64,000 nt of DNA, taken from an uncultured Collinsella sp. (GTDB taxonomy: Bacteria > Actinomycetota > Coriobacteriia > Coriobacteriales > Coriobacteriaceae). The position numbers were made by a program, and so were the translations under genes. The notes below the pieces were generated by a model. The model worked only from the letters and a program-made list of their open reading frames with translations, did not search any database and was not told where the DNA came from. Shown piece by piece: positions 51,270-60,600 of the stretch (position 1 is its first letter; the number at the start of each line of letters is the position of its first letter). The stretch covers positions 31,366 through 95,365 of the forward strand of contig CABUSH010000007.1 in assembly GCA_902494195.1 (NCBI GenBank), in the 5' to 3' direction.

Positions 51270-54152
51270 ATGACGCTATTGTATTTCCTTACCCTGTTTC
51301 CGCTGGTACCGGCGCTGGGCATGCTGCTCGCTCGCGGTGACCGCGCCCGCGATGCGGTGGGGCTCATAGGTTCCGGCATTATTATGGCGGTGACAGTTGT
51401 AGTCGCCGTCATGTTTTTTGGCACGGGTCCGCAGAGCTTTGAGGTTGCCCCCGGCACCTCGTCTACGCTCTCGATCATCAGCTCCGCCATCGATGTCATC
51501 CTGTGCGCCGTCATCCTGTACAACGCGTATAAATATAGGAACGCGCTCACCACGGTGCTCGGCATAGTCCAGCTGGTGGGCTCGCTCGCCTTTGCAGCCA
51601 TGACGCTGCCCGCGGCCGAAGCCGTCACGGCGACGCCGCTCTACCTGGACTACATGAGCGTGATCATGGTCCTCGCCGTTGGCATTGTCGGCAGCCTAAT
51701 CTGCGTGTATGCCCTGGGCTACATGAAGGACTTCCAGGCTCATGACGAGCACGAGGCCGCGCTGCGCGGGCAGATCGCGCCCGACCGTCGCCCGCAGTTC
51801 CTGGCGCTTATGTTCCTGTTCCTCTCGGCCATGTTCGTCATCGTGACGAGCGATAACCTTGAGTGGCTGTTCTGCGGCTGGGAAATCACCACCGTGTGCT
51901 CGTTCCTCATGATTGGCTACACGCGCACGCCCGAGGCCATCAAGAACGCCTTCACCCAGATCATCCTTAACATGCTGGGCGGCATCGCGTTTTTGGCCGG
52001 ACTCATGTTCCTGCACGTTAACGGTATGCCGTTGACCATCTCGGGCATGATCGAGCTTTCCGGCGCCGGAACCGTGCAATCCGCGCTACTGGTGATGCCG
52101 GTCATCCTGCTGTCGCTCGCCGCACTCACCAAGGCCGCACAGATGCCGTTCCACACTTGGCTGTTGGGCGCCATGGTTGCCCCCACGCCCACGAGCGCCC
52201 TGCTGCACTCGTCAACCATGGTCAAAGCTGGCGTGTTCTTAATGGTCAAGCTGAGCCCGCTCTATGCCATCTACCCCGTGACCGGCTTTATGGTTACGAG
52301 TGTGGGTGCCATCACGTTTTTGCTCGCTGCCCTCATGGCCATCTCGCAGAGCAATGCCAAGCGCGTGCTCGCGTTCTCCACCATTTCCAACCTGGGCCTC
52401 ATCAGTGCCTGCTTGGGTGTCGGCGCGCCCGAGGCCGTCTGGGCGGCCATCTTCCTGATCCTGTTCCACACGGTGGCCAAGTCGCTGCTGTTCCTGTGCG
52501 TGGGCACGGCCGAGCATCATATCGGCAGCCGCGATATCGAGGACATGGACGGTATGTTCAGCCGCATGCCGCACCTGACGCGCCTGATGATGCTGGGCAT
52601 CATGGGCATGTTTGTGGCGCCGTTTGGCATGCTCGTGTCCAAGTGGGGCGCCCTGGTGGCGTTTGCCCAGACCGGCAACGTGCTCATGATCATGGTGCTG
52701 GCCTTTGGCTCGGCCGCGACGTTCTATTTTTGGGGCAAGTGGCTTGCCAAGCTTTCGGGCGTCGACCCCACGGCTCAAAACGTTGAGGTCAATGTCCATA
52801 AGACCGAATGGATGGCGCTCAACACCATCGCCGCGCTGCTGATTCTGTGCTGCGTGGCGTTCCCGGTTATCTCGAGCGGCCTGGTGTCGCCTTACTTGGC
52901 CATGGTGTTTGGCCGCGTGCCGTACGTTATTGGCAAGGACGCCATGTATCTGATGGTGGTTATCGTGGCGTTTATCGCCGTGGTGCTGCTGACTTCATTC
53001 CGCGTGAGCAACAAGCCGCACGTCAACGTATATCTTTCGGGTGTGGGAACCGACAAATATCGCCATTTCCGCGGCTCGATGGGACACGAGGTGAAGGCCG
53101 AAAAGCGCAATTGGTACTCGGAGGACGCCCTTGGCGAGAAGCGTATTGGCCCCGCGGGTAGCGTCGTGTGCTGCAGCATTATCTTGTTTGCGCTGCTGTG
53201 TTGCGCGTGGATTGGGCCCGAGAGACTTGCCATGAGCGCGCCCTCGGTGTTGCGCGGCAAGTATTTTGAAGGTTCGGGCGTCGTGGGCATCTTTATTGGT
53301 ACCGTGGCGTTTGCCTTGCTGGCGCCTTTGGTTGGTGGCCTGATCGACGGCGTTGACCGCAAACTTTCGGCCCGTATGCAGGGCCGCGTGGGCCCGCGCC
53401 TGCTCCAGCCTTTCTACGACGTTGCCAAGCTGCTGCGCAAAGCCCCTGCCAGCGTAAACACCATGGACGATACCTATATGGCGTGCGCGCTCATCTTTAC
53501 CGTCGTGGGCGGCGGCATCTTTGTGTCGGGCTCTAACACGCTACTGTGCGCTTTTATGGTGACGCTCGCCGCGATCTTTGTGGTGTTGGCGTCCGCCTCG
53601 ACGCAAAGCCCGTTTGCCCAGGTTGGCGCCGATCGTGAGTTACTGCAGGTTATGAGTTACGAGCCCGCCGTTTTGCTGATGAGCGTGGGCCTGTACCTTG
53701 CCACCGACAGCTTTGATTCCATCGCCGTGACGGGGCAGTCGGCCCCCATCATCGTGTACAGCGCGCCCATTTTCCTGGCGCTGCTCGCGGTGCTTACCAT
53801 CAAGCTGCGCAAGTCGCCGTTTGACCTTTCGTACTCGCATCACGCGCATCAGGAGATCGTCCAGGGCGTCGCCACCGAGATGAGCGGCGGCACGCTGGCC
53901 AAGATGACCCTTATGCACTGGTGCGAGACCGTGCTGTTTTTGATGTGGGTGGGCATGTTCTTTGTTTGGGACAACCCCGTGAGCTGGGTTGTAGCCCTGG
54001 TCGTGATGGCCGCGACGTATTTTGTCGAGGTCCTGATCGACAACACCTTCGCACGCAGCACCTGGCGCAGCTGCTTTAGGCTCGGATGGGGCGTGGCGCT
54101 GGTGTTTGGCCTGCTCAACCTTATGCCCATCCTCGTTGACGTGTTTATTTAG
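51270..54152 (+). CDS. Group 4 [NiFe] hydrogenase membrane subunit: EchA-like and EchB-like domains fused
   Basis: 960 residues. The N-terminal part (about 1-630) is an NuoL/MrpA-type ion-translocating subunit with about 14-16 helices (EWLFCGWEITTVCSFLMIG, PFHTWLLGAMVAPTPTSALLHSSTMVKAGVF). The C-terminal part (about 665-960) is NuoH/HycD-like (RMQGRVGPRLLQPFYDVAKLL, SPFAQVGADRELLQVMSYEP, HHAHQEIVQGVATEMSGG). These are normally two proteins (EchA and EchB, or HycC and HycD). One uninterrupted frame spans both, with no sign of a frameshift. GGGGAG lies eight bases before ATG 51270. First gene of the hydrogenase operon. Confidence 0.92.
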   Translation: MTLLYFLTLFPLVPALGMLLARGDRARDAVGLIGSGIIMAVTVVVAVMFFGTGPQSFEVAPGTSSTLSIISSAIDVILCAVILYNAYKYRNALTTVLGIVQLVGSLAFAAMTLPAAEAVTATPLYLDYMSVIMVLAVGIVGSLICVYALGYMKDFQAHDEHEAALRGQIAPDRRPQFLALMFLFLSAMFVIVTSDNLEWLFCGWEITTVCSFLMIGYTRTPEAIKNAFTQIILNMLGGIAFLAGLMFLHVNGMPLTISGMIELSGAGTVQSALLVMPVILLSLAALTKAAQMPFHTWLLGAMVAPTPTSALLHSSTMVKAGVFLMVKLSPLYAIYPVTGFMVTSVGAITFLLAALMAISQSNAKRVLAFSTISNLGLISACLGVGAPEAVWAAIFLILFHTVAKSLLFLCVGTAEHHIGSRDIEDMDGMFSRMPHLTRLMMLGIMGMFVAPFGMLVSKWGALVAFAQTGNVLMIMVLAFGSAATFYFWGKWLAKLSGVDPTAQNVEVNVHKTEWMALNTIAALLILCCVAFPVISSGLVSPYLAMVFGRVPYVIGKDAMYLMVVIVAFIAVVLLTSFRVSNKPHVNVYLSGVGTDKYRHFRGSMGHEVKAEKRNWYSEDALGEKRIGPAGSVVCCSIILFALLCCAWIGPERLAMSAPSVLRGKYFEGSGVVGIFIGTVAFALLAPLVGGLIDGVDRKLSARMQGRVGPRLLQPFYDVAKLLRKAPASVNTMDDTYMACALIFTVVGGGIFVSGSNTLLCAFMVTLAAIFVVLASASTQSPFAQVGADRELLQVMSYEPAVLLMSVGLYLATDSFDSIAVTGQSAPIIVYSAPIFLALLAVLTIKLRKSPFDLSYSHHAHQEIVQGVATEMSGGTLAKMTLMHWCETVLFLMWVGMFFVWDNPVSWVVALVVMAATYFVEVLIDNTFARSTWRSCFRLGWGVALVFGLLNLMPILVDVFI

Positions 54153-54164
54153 GAGGCGGCATCC

Positions 54165-54785
54165 ATGGATCATAAAATGTCGCGCTCGCCGTGGGTCATT
54201 CATTACGACGGCTCGAGCTGCAACGGATGCGATATCGAGGTGCTGGCCTCGCTCACGCCGCTGTTCGATGCGGAGCGCTTTGGCGTGGTCAACACCGGCA
54301 ACCCCAAGCATGCGGACATCTTTTTGGTGACGGGGTCGGTCAATGCCCAGAACCTGCCCGTCGTGCGCCAGATCTACAGCCAGATGCTCGAGCCCAAGTG
54401 CGTGGTGGCGTGCGGCATTTGCGCGTGTTCGGGCGGCGTATTCCGCGATGCCTATAACGTGATCGGCGGCGTGGACCGCGCGATTCCCGTGGACGTGTAT
54501 GCGCCCGGGTGCGCCATTCGTCCCGAGACCGTGATCGATGCCATCGTGGAGGCGTGCGGCATCCTTGATCAGAAGGAGGCCGTGATGCGCGCCGGCGGTG
54601 ACCCGCTTACCGTGGGCGGCGCTGCTACCTGGGATGGCGGCGTCGAGTTGGGCGAGGACGGGTTCGTGGCTGCAGCTGGGGCCGGGGCTGACGGTGCCGG
54701 TGACGCGCCTGCCGAGAAACCCGCAGCGCCTGCCGCTGGTGACGCACCTGCTGAGACGCCCGTCGCTGCAAAGGAGGCCGAGTAA
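54165..54785 (+). CDS. [NiFe] hydrogenase small subunit (EchC/HycG/NuoB-like)
   Basis: 206 residues. The NuoB-like fold carries the proximal 4Fe-4S cluster: cysteines in DGSSCNGCDIEV, VACGICACSGG and YAPGCAIRPE. Residues after about 150 are an Ala/Pro/Glu-rich tail (GDAPAEKPAAPAAGDAPAET) absent from typical homologues. AGGAGG precedes ATG 54165, 12 bp after the membrane subunit. The stop overlaps the next start by one base (TAATG). Confidence 0.93.
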   Translation: MDHKMSRSPWVIHYDGSSCNGCDIEVLASLTPLFDAERFGVVNTGNPKHADIFLVTGSVNAQNLPVVRQIYSQMLEPKCVVACGICACSGGVFRDAYNVIGGVDRAIPVDVYAPGCAIRPETVIDAIVEACGILDQKEAVMRAGGDPLTVGGAATWDGGVELGEDGFVAAAGAGADGAGDAPAEKPAAPAAGDAPAETPVAAKEAE

Positions 54786-55471
54786 TGCAAAAGGCTATCT
54801 ATACCACCGTCGGGCTCGACGAGCTCCTGCCGCATGTGCAGGCGCTCAAGGGCGTCGGCGCGCGCTTTGTGCAAATGCACGCCGAGCGCTGTGTGGACGA
54901 CGGATCGTATCGCCTGGTCTATACGTTTATCAACGTTCGTGCTGCTCAGGGGCATATCGCGCAGGACGGCAGCTATGCGATTGAGAACCTGGTGGTTGAG
55001 GGCATCGACCAGTACCAGGAGATTCCGTCCATCAGCTCGTATTACCCCGCGGTGTTCCCGTTTGAAAATGAGGCCCACGACCTGTTTGGCCTTGCCATCA
55101 CCGACATGCAGATCGACTTTAAGGGCTTTTTCTACCAGGTCTCGACTGCCGAGCCCATGAGCGTCATCACGCCCGAGGTGAAGACTGCGCGCGAGAAGGC
55201 CATGAGGGTCCGCGCCGCTGCCGAGGCCAAGGCGCGCAAGGCCGCGGCCGAGAAGGCCGCTGCGGCTGCGGCTGCTGCAGGGGAGAGCGCTGCGAGCGCC
55301 GGCGATGCCGCGGGCTCCGATGCTCAGCACGATGAGGCCGCTGCCAAGGCCGCGCTCAAAGCCGCCGAGCTGGAAGCAAAGCTCGCTGCCATGGATCCCG
55401 AGAAAGCGGCCAAGGTCCGCGCGGCGCTTGCCGCCAAGGCCGCCCACGACAAGCAGAAAAAGGAGGCGTAA
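54785..55471 (+). CDS. Hydrogenase subunit EchD/NuoC-like, with long Ala-rich C-terminus
   Basis: 228 residues. The first 130 form the NuoC-type domain (LPHVQALKGVGARFVQMHAE, SISSYYPAVFPFENEAHDLFGL), which links the small and large subunits. After about residue 137 an Ala/Lys/Glu-rich, probably helical or disordered tail of some 90 residues follows. It shares the first base of ATG with the preceding stop codon. It ends five bases before the large subunit. Confidence 0.9.
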   Translation: MQKAIYTTVGLDELLPHVQALKGVGARFVQMHAERCVDDGSYRLVYTFINVRAAQGHIAQDGSYAIENLVVEGIDQYQEIPSISSYYPAVFPFENEAHDLFGLAITDMQIDFKGFFYQVSTAEPMSVITPEVKTAREKAMRVRAAAEAKARKAAAEKAAAAAAAAGESAASAGDAAGSDAQHDEAAAKAALKAAELEAKLAAMDPEKAAKVRAALAAKAAHDKQKKEA

Positions 55472-55476
55472 GGTCC

Positions 55477-56565
55477 ATGGCTCATCGCTCCGTAATTCCG
55501 TTTGGCCCGCAGCACCCGGTGCTGCCCGAGCCGCTTCATCTGGACCTGGTGATCGAGGACGACCGCGTTATCGAGGCAATTCCGCAGATCGGCTTTGTGC
55601 ACCGCGGACTCGAGAAACTCACCGAAAAGCGCGATATGCATCAGTTTGGCTACATCGCCGAGCGCATCTGCGGCATTTGCGCCGTGGGCCACAGCTGCGG
55701 CTATGCCAGCGCCTGCGAGCGCATGCTCGACATCGAGGTACCCGGCCGCGTGCAGTATATCCGTACCATTTTGCACGAGCTTTCGCGCATTCACTCGCAT
55801 CTGCTGTGGCTGGGCCTGCTCGCCGATGCCTTTGGTTTTGAGGCACTGTTCTATCGGTCGTGGACCCTGCGCGAGCAGATACTCAAGATCTTCGAGAGCA
55901 CCTGCGGCGGCCGCGTGATCCTTTCGATTAACGAGATCGGCGGCCTTAAGCACGATATTGAGGACTCCGAGCTGGCGGGCATTGTCCAGACGCTTGACGC
56001 CATGCGTCCCGACTACGAGGCCCTGGTGCATACGTTTTTGGACGACAATAGCTGCGGCGAGCGCCTGCACGGCGTGGGCGTGATCAGCAAGAAGGACGCG
56101 CTGGAGCTTTCGATGGTCGGCCCGTTCGGCCGCGCCTCGGGCGTGGACTACGACGTGCGCATGTTCGGCGACGGTGCCTATGCGGACTTGGCTGCATTTG
56201 AGCCCATCGTTGCTACCGATGGCGACTGCTATGCCCGCTGCCAGGTGCGTTGCGCCGAGGTCACGCAGGCCATGGACATTATCAAGGAGCTTGTCGGCAA
56301 GATTCCGCACGACGGCATCGGCGGGCGTACCAAGCTCACACCGGCCGACGGCGCGCGCGGCGAGGTTGTGATTGAGCAGCCGCGCGGCGAGGCGTATTAC
56401 TATGTGCGCGGCAACGGCACCAAGAACCTGGACCGTTTCCGCGTGCGCACGCCGACGTCGCAGAACTTGGCGGGTCTGACGCATGCGCTGCAGGGCGTAC
56501 TCCTTGCCAACGTTCCCATGATTATCCTGACCATCGACCCCTGCATTAGCTGCACGGAAAGGTAG
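55477..56565 (+). CDS. [NiFe] hydrogenase large (catalytic) subunit, EchE/HycE/NuoD-like
   Basis: 362 residues. Both Cys pairs that bind the Ni-Fe centre are present: ERICGICAVGHSC near the N-terminus and DPCISCTER at the C-terminus. This distinguishes it from complex I NuoD, which lacks them. IGFVHRGLEKLTEKR and the Arg/His-rich HELSRIHSHLLWLG are typical of group 4. The protein ends four residues after the last Cys (SCTER), so no long C-terminal peptide for protease processing is present, as reported for some Ech-type enzymes. No hyp maturation genes are in the window. Confidence 0.95.
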   Translation: MAHRSVIPFGPQHPVLPEPLHLDLVIEDDRVIEAIPQIGFVHRGLEKLTEKRDMHQFGYIAERICGICAVGHSCGYASACERMLDIEVPGRVQYIRTILHELSRIHSHLLWLGLLADAFGFEALFYRSWTLREQILKIFESTCGGRVILSINEIGGLKHDIEDSELAGIVQTLDAMRPDYEALVHTFLDDNSCGERLHGVGVISKKDALELSMVGPFGRASGVDYDVRMFGDGAYADLAAFEPIVATDGDCYARCQVRCAEVTQAMDIIKELVGKIPHDGIGGRTKLTPADGARGEVVIEQPRGEAYYYVRGNGTKNLDRFRVRTPTSQNLAGLTHALQGVLLANVPMIILTIDPCISCTER

Positions 56566-56572
56566 GCGCGGC

Positions 56573-56914
56573 ATGAGTTTGCTGACATTTGCCAAGACGG
56601 CCTTGGGTTCTATGGTCAAGCAGCCGGTAACGGTGTGCTATCCGCAGGAGAAGCTCGCGGCACCCGAGCGCTTGCGCGGGCACATCGTTAACGACATGGA
56701 CGTGTGCATTTGCTGCGGCATGTGCGCGCGTCGCTGCCCGGCGGGCGCGCTCGCGGTCGATCGAAAGGGCGGAACGTGGTCGATCGATCCGTATGCCTGC
56801 GTGGTGTGCGGCGAGTGCATCGAAAGCTGCCCCAAACACTGCCTGAGCATGGACACCGCGCGCACTCCAGTCGCGGCGGACAAGACTCCCACAGTAGAAA
56901 CCAAGCCGGAATAG
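56573..56914 (+). CDS. Hydrogenase ferredoxin-like subunit (EchF/HycF/NuoI-like)
   Basis: 113 residues with two 4Fe-4S motifs: CICCGMCARRCP and CVVCGECIESCPKHC. It passes electrons between ferredoxin and the small subunit. It begins seven bases after the large-subunit stop and completes an operon with EchA-B fusion, C, D, E and F, all six Ech core subunits. No formate dehydrogenase gene is adjacent, so a ferredoxin-dependent Ech role is more likely than formate hydrogenlyase. Confidence 0.92.
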   Translation: MSLLTFAKTALGSMVKQPVTVCYPQEKLAAPERLRGHIVNDMDVCICCGMCARRCPAGALAVDRKGGTWSIDPYACVVCGECIESCPKHCLSMDTARTPVAADKTPTVETKPE

Positions 56915-56946
56915 CGTTGGGATGGGGCTGGTATAGCGCTGGAATA

Positions 56947-56980
56947 GGGGCCGGTGGGGCAAAAATGCCCCACCGGCCCC
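56947..56980 (+). terminator. Strong hairpin after the hydrogenase operon (no T-tract)
   Basis: GGGGCCGGTGGGGC pairs perfectly with GCCCCACCGGCCCC, loop AAAAAT. No T-run follows, so termination strength is uncertain. Confidence 0.6.
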
Positions 56981-57011
56981 GCGCTTAAACGCGCGGTTGG
57001 GCTGCCACGAA

Positions 57012-57164
57012 CAAAACTATGCCGGATTACGGGGCTGGATTGCGAATCCCCAACCATACAGAAAATCGAAAAACAAAACCGCAGGTAGATAGCCTGCCGT
57101 TTTTCAAAAAAAGGCTGTATGGATGAGGACTCCGACTTTAGCCCCGTAATCCGGCATAGTTTTG
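57012..57164. repeat. Palindromic element A, copy 2 (module 2)
   Basis: 25-bp perfect arms (57012-57036, 57140-57164) with core CAAAACTATGCCGGATTACG. Inner pairing CCATACAG/CTGTATGG and a central hairpin AAAACCGCAGG/CCTGC-CGTTTTT complete it. Same design as 41962-42127, with a T-to-A change matched on the opposite arm. Confidence 0.87.
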
Positions 57165-57191
57165 AAATAGCACCATATCCGTAGCAGCCCT

Positions 57192-57227
57192 TGATCTCCC
57201 GTGGACAGAGGGAAACGGATCATTTTT
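57192..57227 (+). repeat. Flanking motif D, copy 2a (diverged)
   Basis: TGATCTCCCGTGGACAGAGG then GAAACGGATCATTTTT. It is a variant of the motif at 57427. Confidence 0.55.
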
Positions 57228-57257
57228 GCCTCACGAGGGCTGCCGCGTGACCCGTCT

Positions 57258-57416
57258 GCCACGAAATGGGCCTATCTACTACGTTTAGGCGGCAGTCCTC
57301 GACCACGTCAAGTAATGCGAAATGAAAACCGCAGGTAGAACGCTTGCGGTTTTTCATGAAAAGCGGCTATGGTCGGGGTATCGAGTCAAACGTAGTAGAT
57401 GGCCCGATTTCGTGGC
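57258..57416. repeat. Palindromic element B, copy 2 (module 2)
   Basis: Arms GCCACGAAATGGGCC-TATCTACTACGTTT (from 57258) and the inverted copy ending at 57416 pair along 29 nt with small bulges. The centre has ATGAAAACCGCA paired with TGCGGTTTTTCAT. Matches 42224-42383 in design and arm sequence. Confidence 0.85.
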
Positions 57417-57426
57417 GAGCGTTACC

Positions 57427-57464
57427 AACTGATCCCCCGGGGACGGAGGAAAACGGATCATTTT
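57427..57464 (+). repeat. Flanking motif D, copy 2b
   Basis: AACTGATCCCCCGGGGACGG then AGGAAAACGGATCATTTT. Its reverse complement is at 42414-42452. Confidence 0.7.
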
Positions 57465-57511
57465 GACCTGTTGGCTCCGAGTCGCACCCGTTTTCCTGCG
57501 AAAACTTTCGT

Positions 57512-57624
57512 GTCTCAACTTCGGTGAGACATTTGTCTCACGCCCAAAATCAAATCTGGAACGTGTGTCACCTGCCCTAATTGTGTCTCATTTCGTAACT
57601 TTAGGCTGATGCAAGGTTTGAGAC
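57512..57624. promoter_or_regulatory. Array of GTCTCA/TGAGAC sites upstream of the pilin-like gene
   Basis: Five copies of the hexamer lie in 113 bp: GTCTCA at 57512, 57535 and 57585, TGAGAC at 57525 and 57619. Two form the palindrome TGAGACATTTGTCTCA. The array ends 18 bp before the start codon. It looks like a regulator-binding array. Confidence 0.55.
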
Positions 57625-57642
57625 AGTGAGAAGGGAGACGCG

Positions 57643-60600
57643 ATGAGTAAGTACACGAGGGGTCTCTTGGCGGTGATACTGGCCGTAGTGCTGGTGTTGC
57701 CAGCCGCAGCATTCGCCATGCTGCCCGAGGCCAACGCCAGGTCCAGCACGGGAATGGACGGACCGATAATGACCGGAAAGGTCGTCGACCCCGATACCAG
57801 CGGACGCTGGGAAATCTGGGCGGCAGGCCACGGCGGCAATAAGGTAACGACCCAAAACGTCGGCCGAATCTGGACCGATAAGACGGTCAAGGCAACCGGG
57901 GAAAACGAAGAGTCGGACTTTTTGACCACGCTTTCGGCGATGTCCTCGACGTCTAATTCAACCGTGACAGTCACCACGCCACTTGACATCGTGATGGTGT
58001 TGGATGCCTCCGGCTCGATGGATGATCCTATGGGTGGCGGAGATCGCACCAAGCGTATCGATGCACTGAAGAGCGCTGCGAACAGCTTTATCAATACCAT
58101 CGCCAAACAAAACGAGGCTATCGAGGGCGTTGATAGGCAGCATAGGGTTGCCATTGTTAAGTTTGCGGGTGATAAGACTGATAAGGTCGGCAATGACACG
58201 TACTATCAAGGCCAATACAAGTACAACCACTCGCAGGTAATGAAGGGTTTGACCGATTGCTCCGGCGGCAACGTGAAAGCTCTTAAGGATACAGTTGCTG
58301 GAATCAAGCCAAGCGGTGCTACGCGTGCCGACTATGGTCTGGAACTGGCCGGGGATATCACTTCTGGTCGCGCAGATGCCAAGAAGATCGTTGTGTTCTT
58401 TACCGACGGCAAGCCAACGAGCTACAGCGAGTTTGATTCTGGCGTCGCCGATGCTGCCGTGACGGCTGCCAAGAACATGAAGGACAGCAAGGCCACCGTT
58501 TATACCATCGGCATCTTTAGTGGAGCGGACCCCGCTGCCGATCCCTCGAAAAAGGGGACAAGCGACGTCAACAAGTTTATGCACGCCGTGTCGAGTAATT
58601 ATCCCGATGCCACGTCGTATGCGAGCGACGAGCTTGGCACACGCGCGGAAAACTCCGACTACTACAAGTCGGCGACCAATGCTGAAGAGCTCAAGAAGGT
58701 CTTCGACGACATCTCACAGGCCATCACATCGGAGCCGCCTTATCCGACCGAAATCCATAAGGGCTACGACGAGACCAAGTCCGGCTACATCACGTTTACC
58801 GACGAGCTGGGCGACTTTATGCAGGTCGACGGATTTACCGAAGTCGTCATCAACGGCATGTCGTTTACCAAGGCGAGCAAGACGGTCAACAAAGAAACCA
58901 ATACCGACACCTACGAGTTTTCCGGCAAGGCAAAAGACCTGCTCATCACCGTGCAGCGTGCTGGCGATGACAATCCCCGGAAGGGCGATATCGTAACGGT
59001 TAACATTCCTGCGTCGTTGATTCCGCTGAGTCACTTTAAGACCGTAGACGGCAAGCTTTCGGTCGACAACGTTAAGCCCATTCAGGTGAAGTATGCCTCG
59101 AGCGTGAAGAGCGCCGCACTTGACAACCTGTTTACGCCCGAGAAGGTAGCAGGGCTCAAGAACTACATCGAGCATAATACGACTGTCGTTGACGGCACCA
59201 AGACCGTGAGCTTCTACGCGAACAAGTGGAGCGGTGGTGCGCTGGGTGATACGGTTGCGACCTTTGAGTCGGCCGACACCAACCGCTACTACTACTTCCA
59301 GAAGCAGACTCCCATTTACGCGGATAAGGACTGCACGCAGCCTGCAAAGAATTCGCTGGCAGATACTGGCACCTATTACTACAAGGATGAGTTTGAGGAG
59401 CGGGGCTCGAACGGCGAGGCCAAGCCCGCCACTGCTGTCATCGAGTTTGTCGGCGGCGACGCAGCGAAGTTTGACGGCGCTCTTGTTGCCGACGAGGACG
59501 GCAACCTTTCGTTTAGCGTGGGAACCGCGCGTTTGGCCTTTATCGATGAGCTCCACACTACCAAGGGCAGCGTGGGCGGCAACAGCACTGGTACCGCGAC
59601 CGACGTTCTCAACCCCAAGTGGAACAACGTGTCTGCCAAGGCGACCGCGACGCATGTCAATTCCTACCTGGGCAACAACGGCAAGATCAGCTTTGCGTAT
59701 GACATGACGCCGGCAATGGTGAACACCAAGGCCAGCTTTGGCCTGACCAAGGTGCTCAAGGGTCGCGACTGGACGAATGCTGACGCGTTTGAGTTTGGCC
59801 TGACATCCGAGAGCGGCGCCCCGATGCCTGCGGCTAGGACTGCGACCGTGCGCAAGGCTGACCTGGACCAGGGCAAGGCTGCCATCGACTTCGGCACGAT
59901 CGAATACACCGAACCTGGCACGTACGTCTACAAGGTCAGTGAAAAGCATGCCGGGACCACGATTGACGGCATCGCCTACAGCAAGAACGTCGCGGAGATC
60001 ACCGTGACGGTAGCGCCCGACAAGAAGGGTGAGCTGAGCGCTGGCGTGAAGGTGACCTCGGGCGAGACCGAGTTCAAGAACGTTTACGCCACGAATCCTG
60101 TTGAGTCCAGCGTCACCGACCAGATTACCGTGACCAAGTCTCTGACCGGGCGTGACCTTACGGCCGACGAGTTCAGCTTTGAGCTGCTCGAAATCATTGA
60201 CAAGGAAGTTAAGCCTGTCGAGACCGTTAAGAACGCCGCCGACGGCAAGGTGACGTTCAGTGCCATCAAGTACACCGAGATCGGCCAGCACACCTACAAG
60301 CTGCATGAGGTTAAGGGCAACGCCGGCGGTATTGACTACGATGACGCGGTCTACACCATCGTGACGACCATCGCCGATAACGGCAAGGGCCAGCTGGTTG
60401 CCACGCACGAGCTGAAGGACGCCAAGGACGTCAAGAGCATCGAGTTCAAGAACGCCTACACCACGAATGCTACCGAGGCATCGCTTGCGGGTATCAAGAA
60501 TCTGCAGGTTGACGACGCTCTGACCCCGGCTGATATCACCGGCAAGTTCACCTTTACCGTGACCGGTGAAGAGGGCGCGCCTATGCCTGCGAGCACGAGC

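Noticed and set aside
51270..56914. Respiratory complex I operon
   Set aside because: The large subunit keeps both Ni-binding Cys pairs and the nuoE/F/G and quinone-type extra subunits are missing, so it is a hydrogenase.
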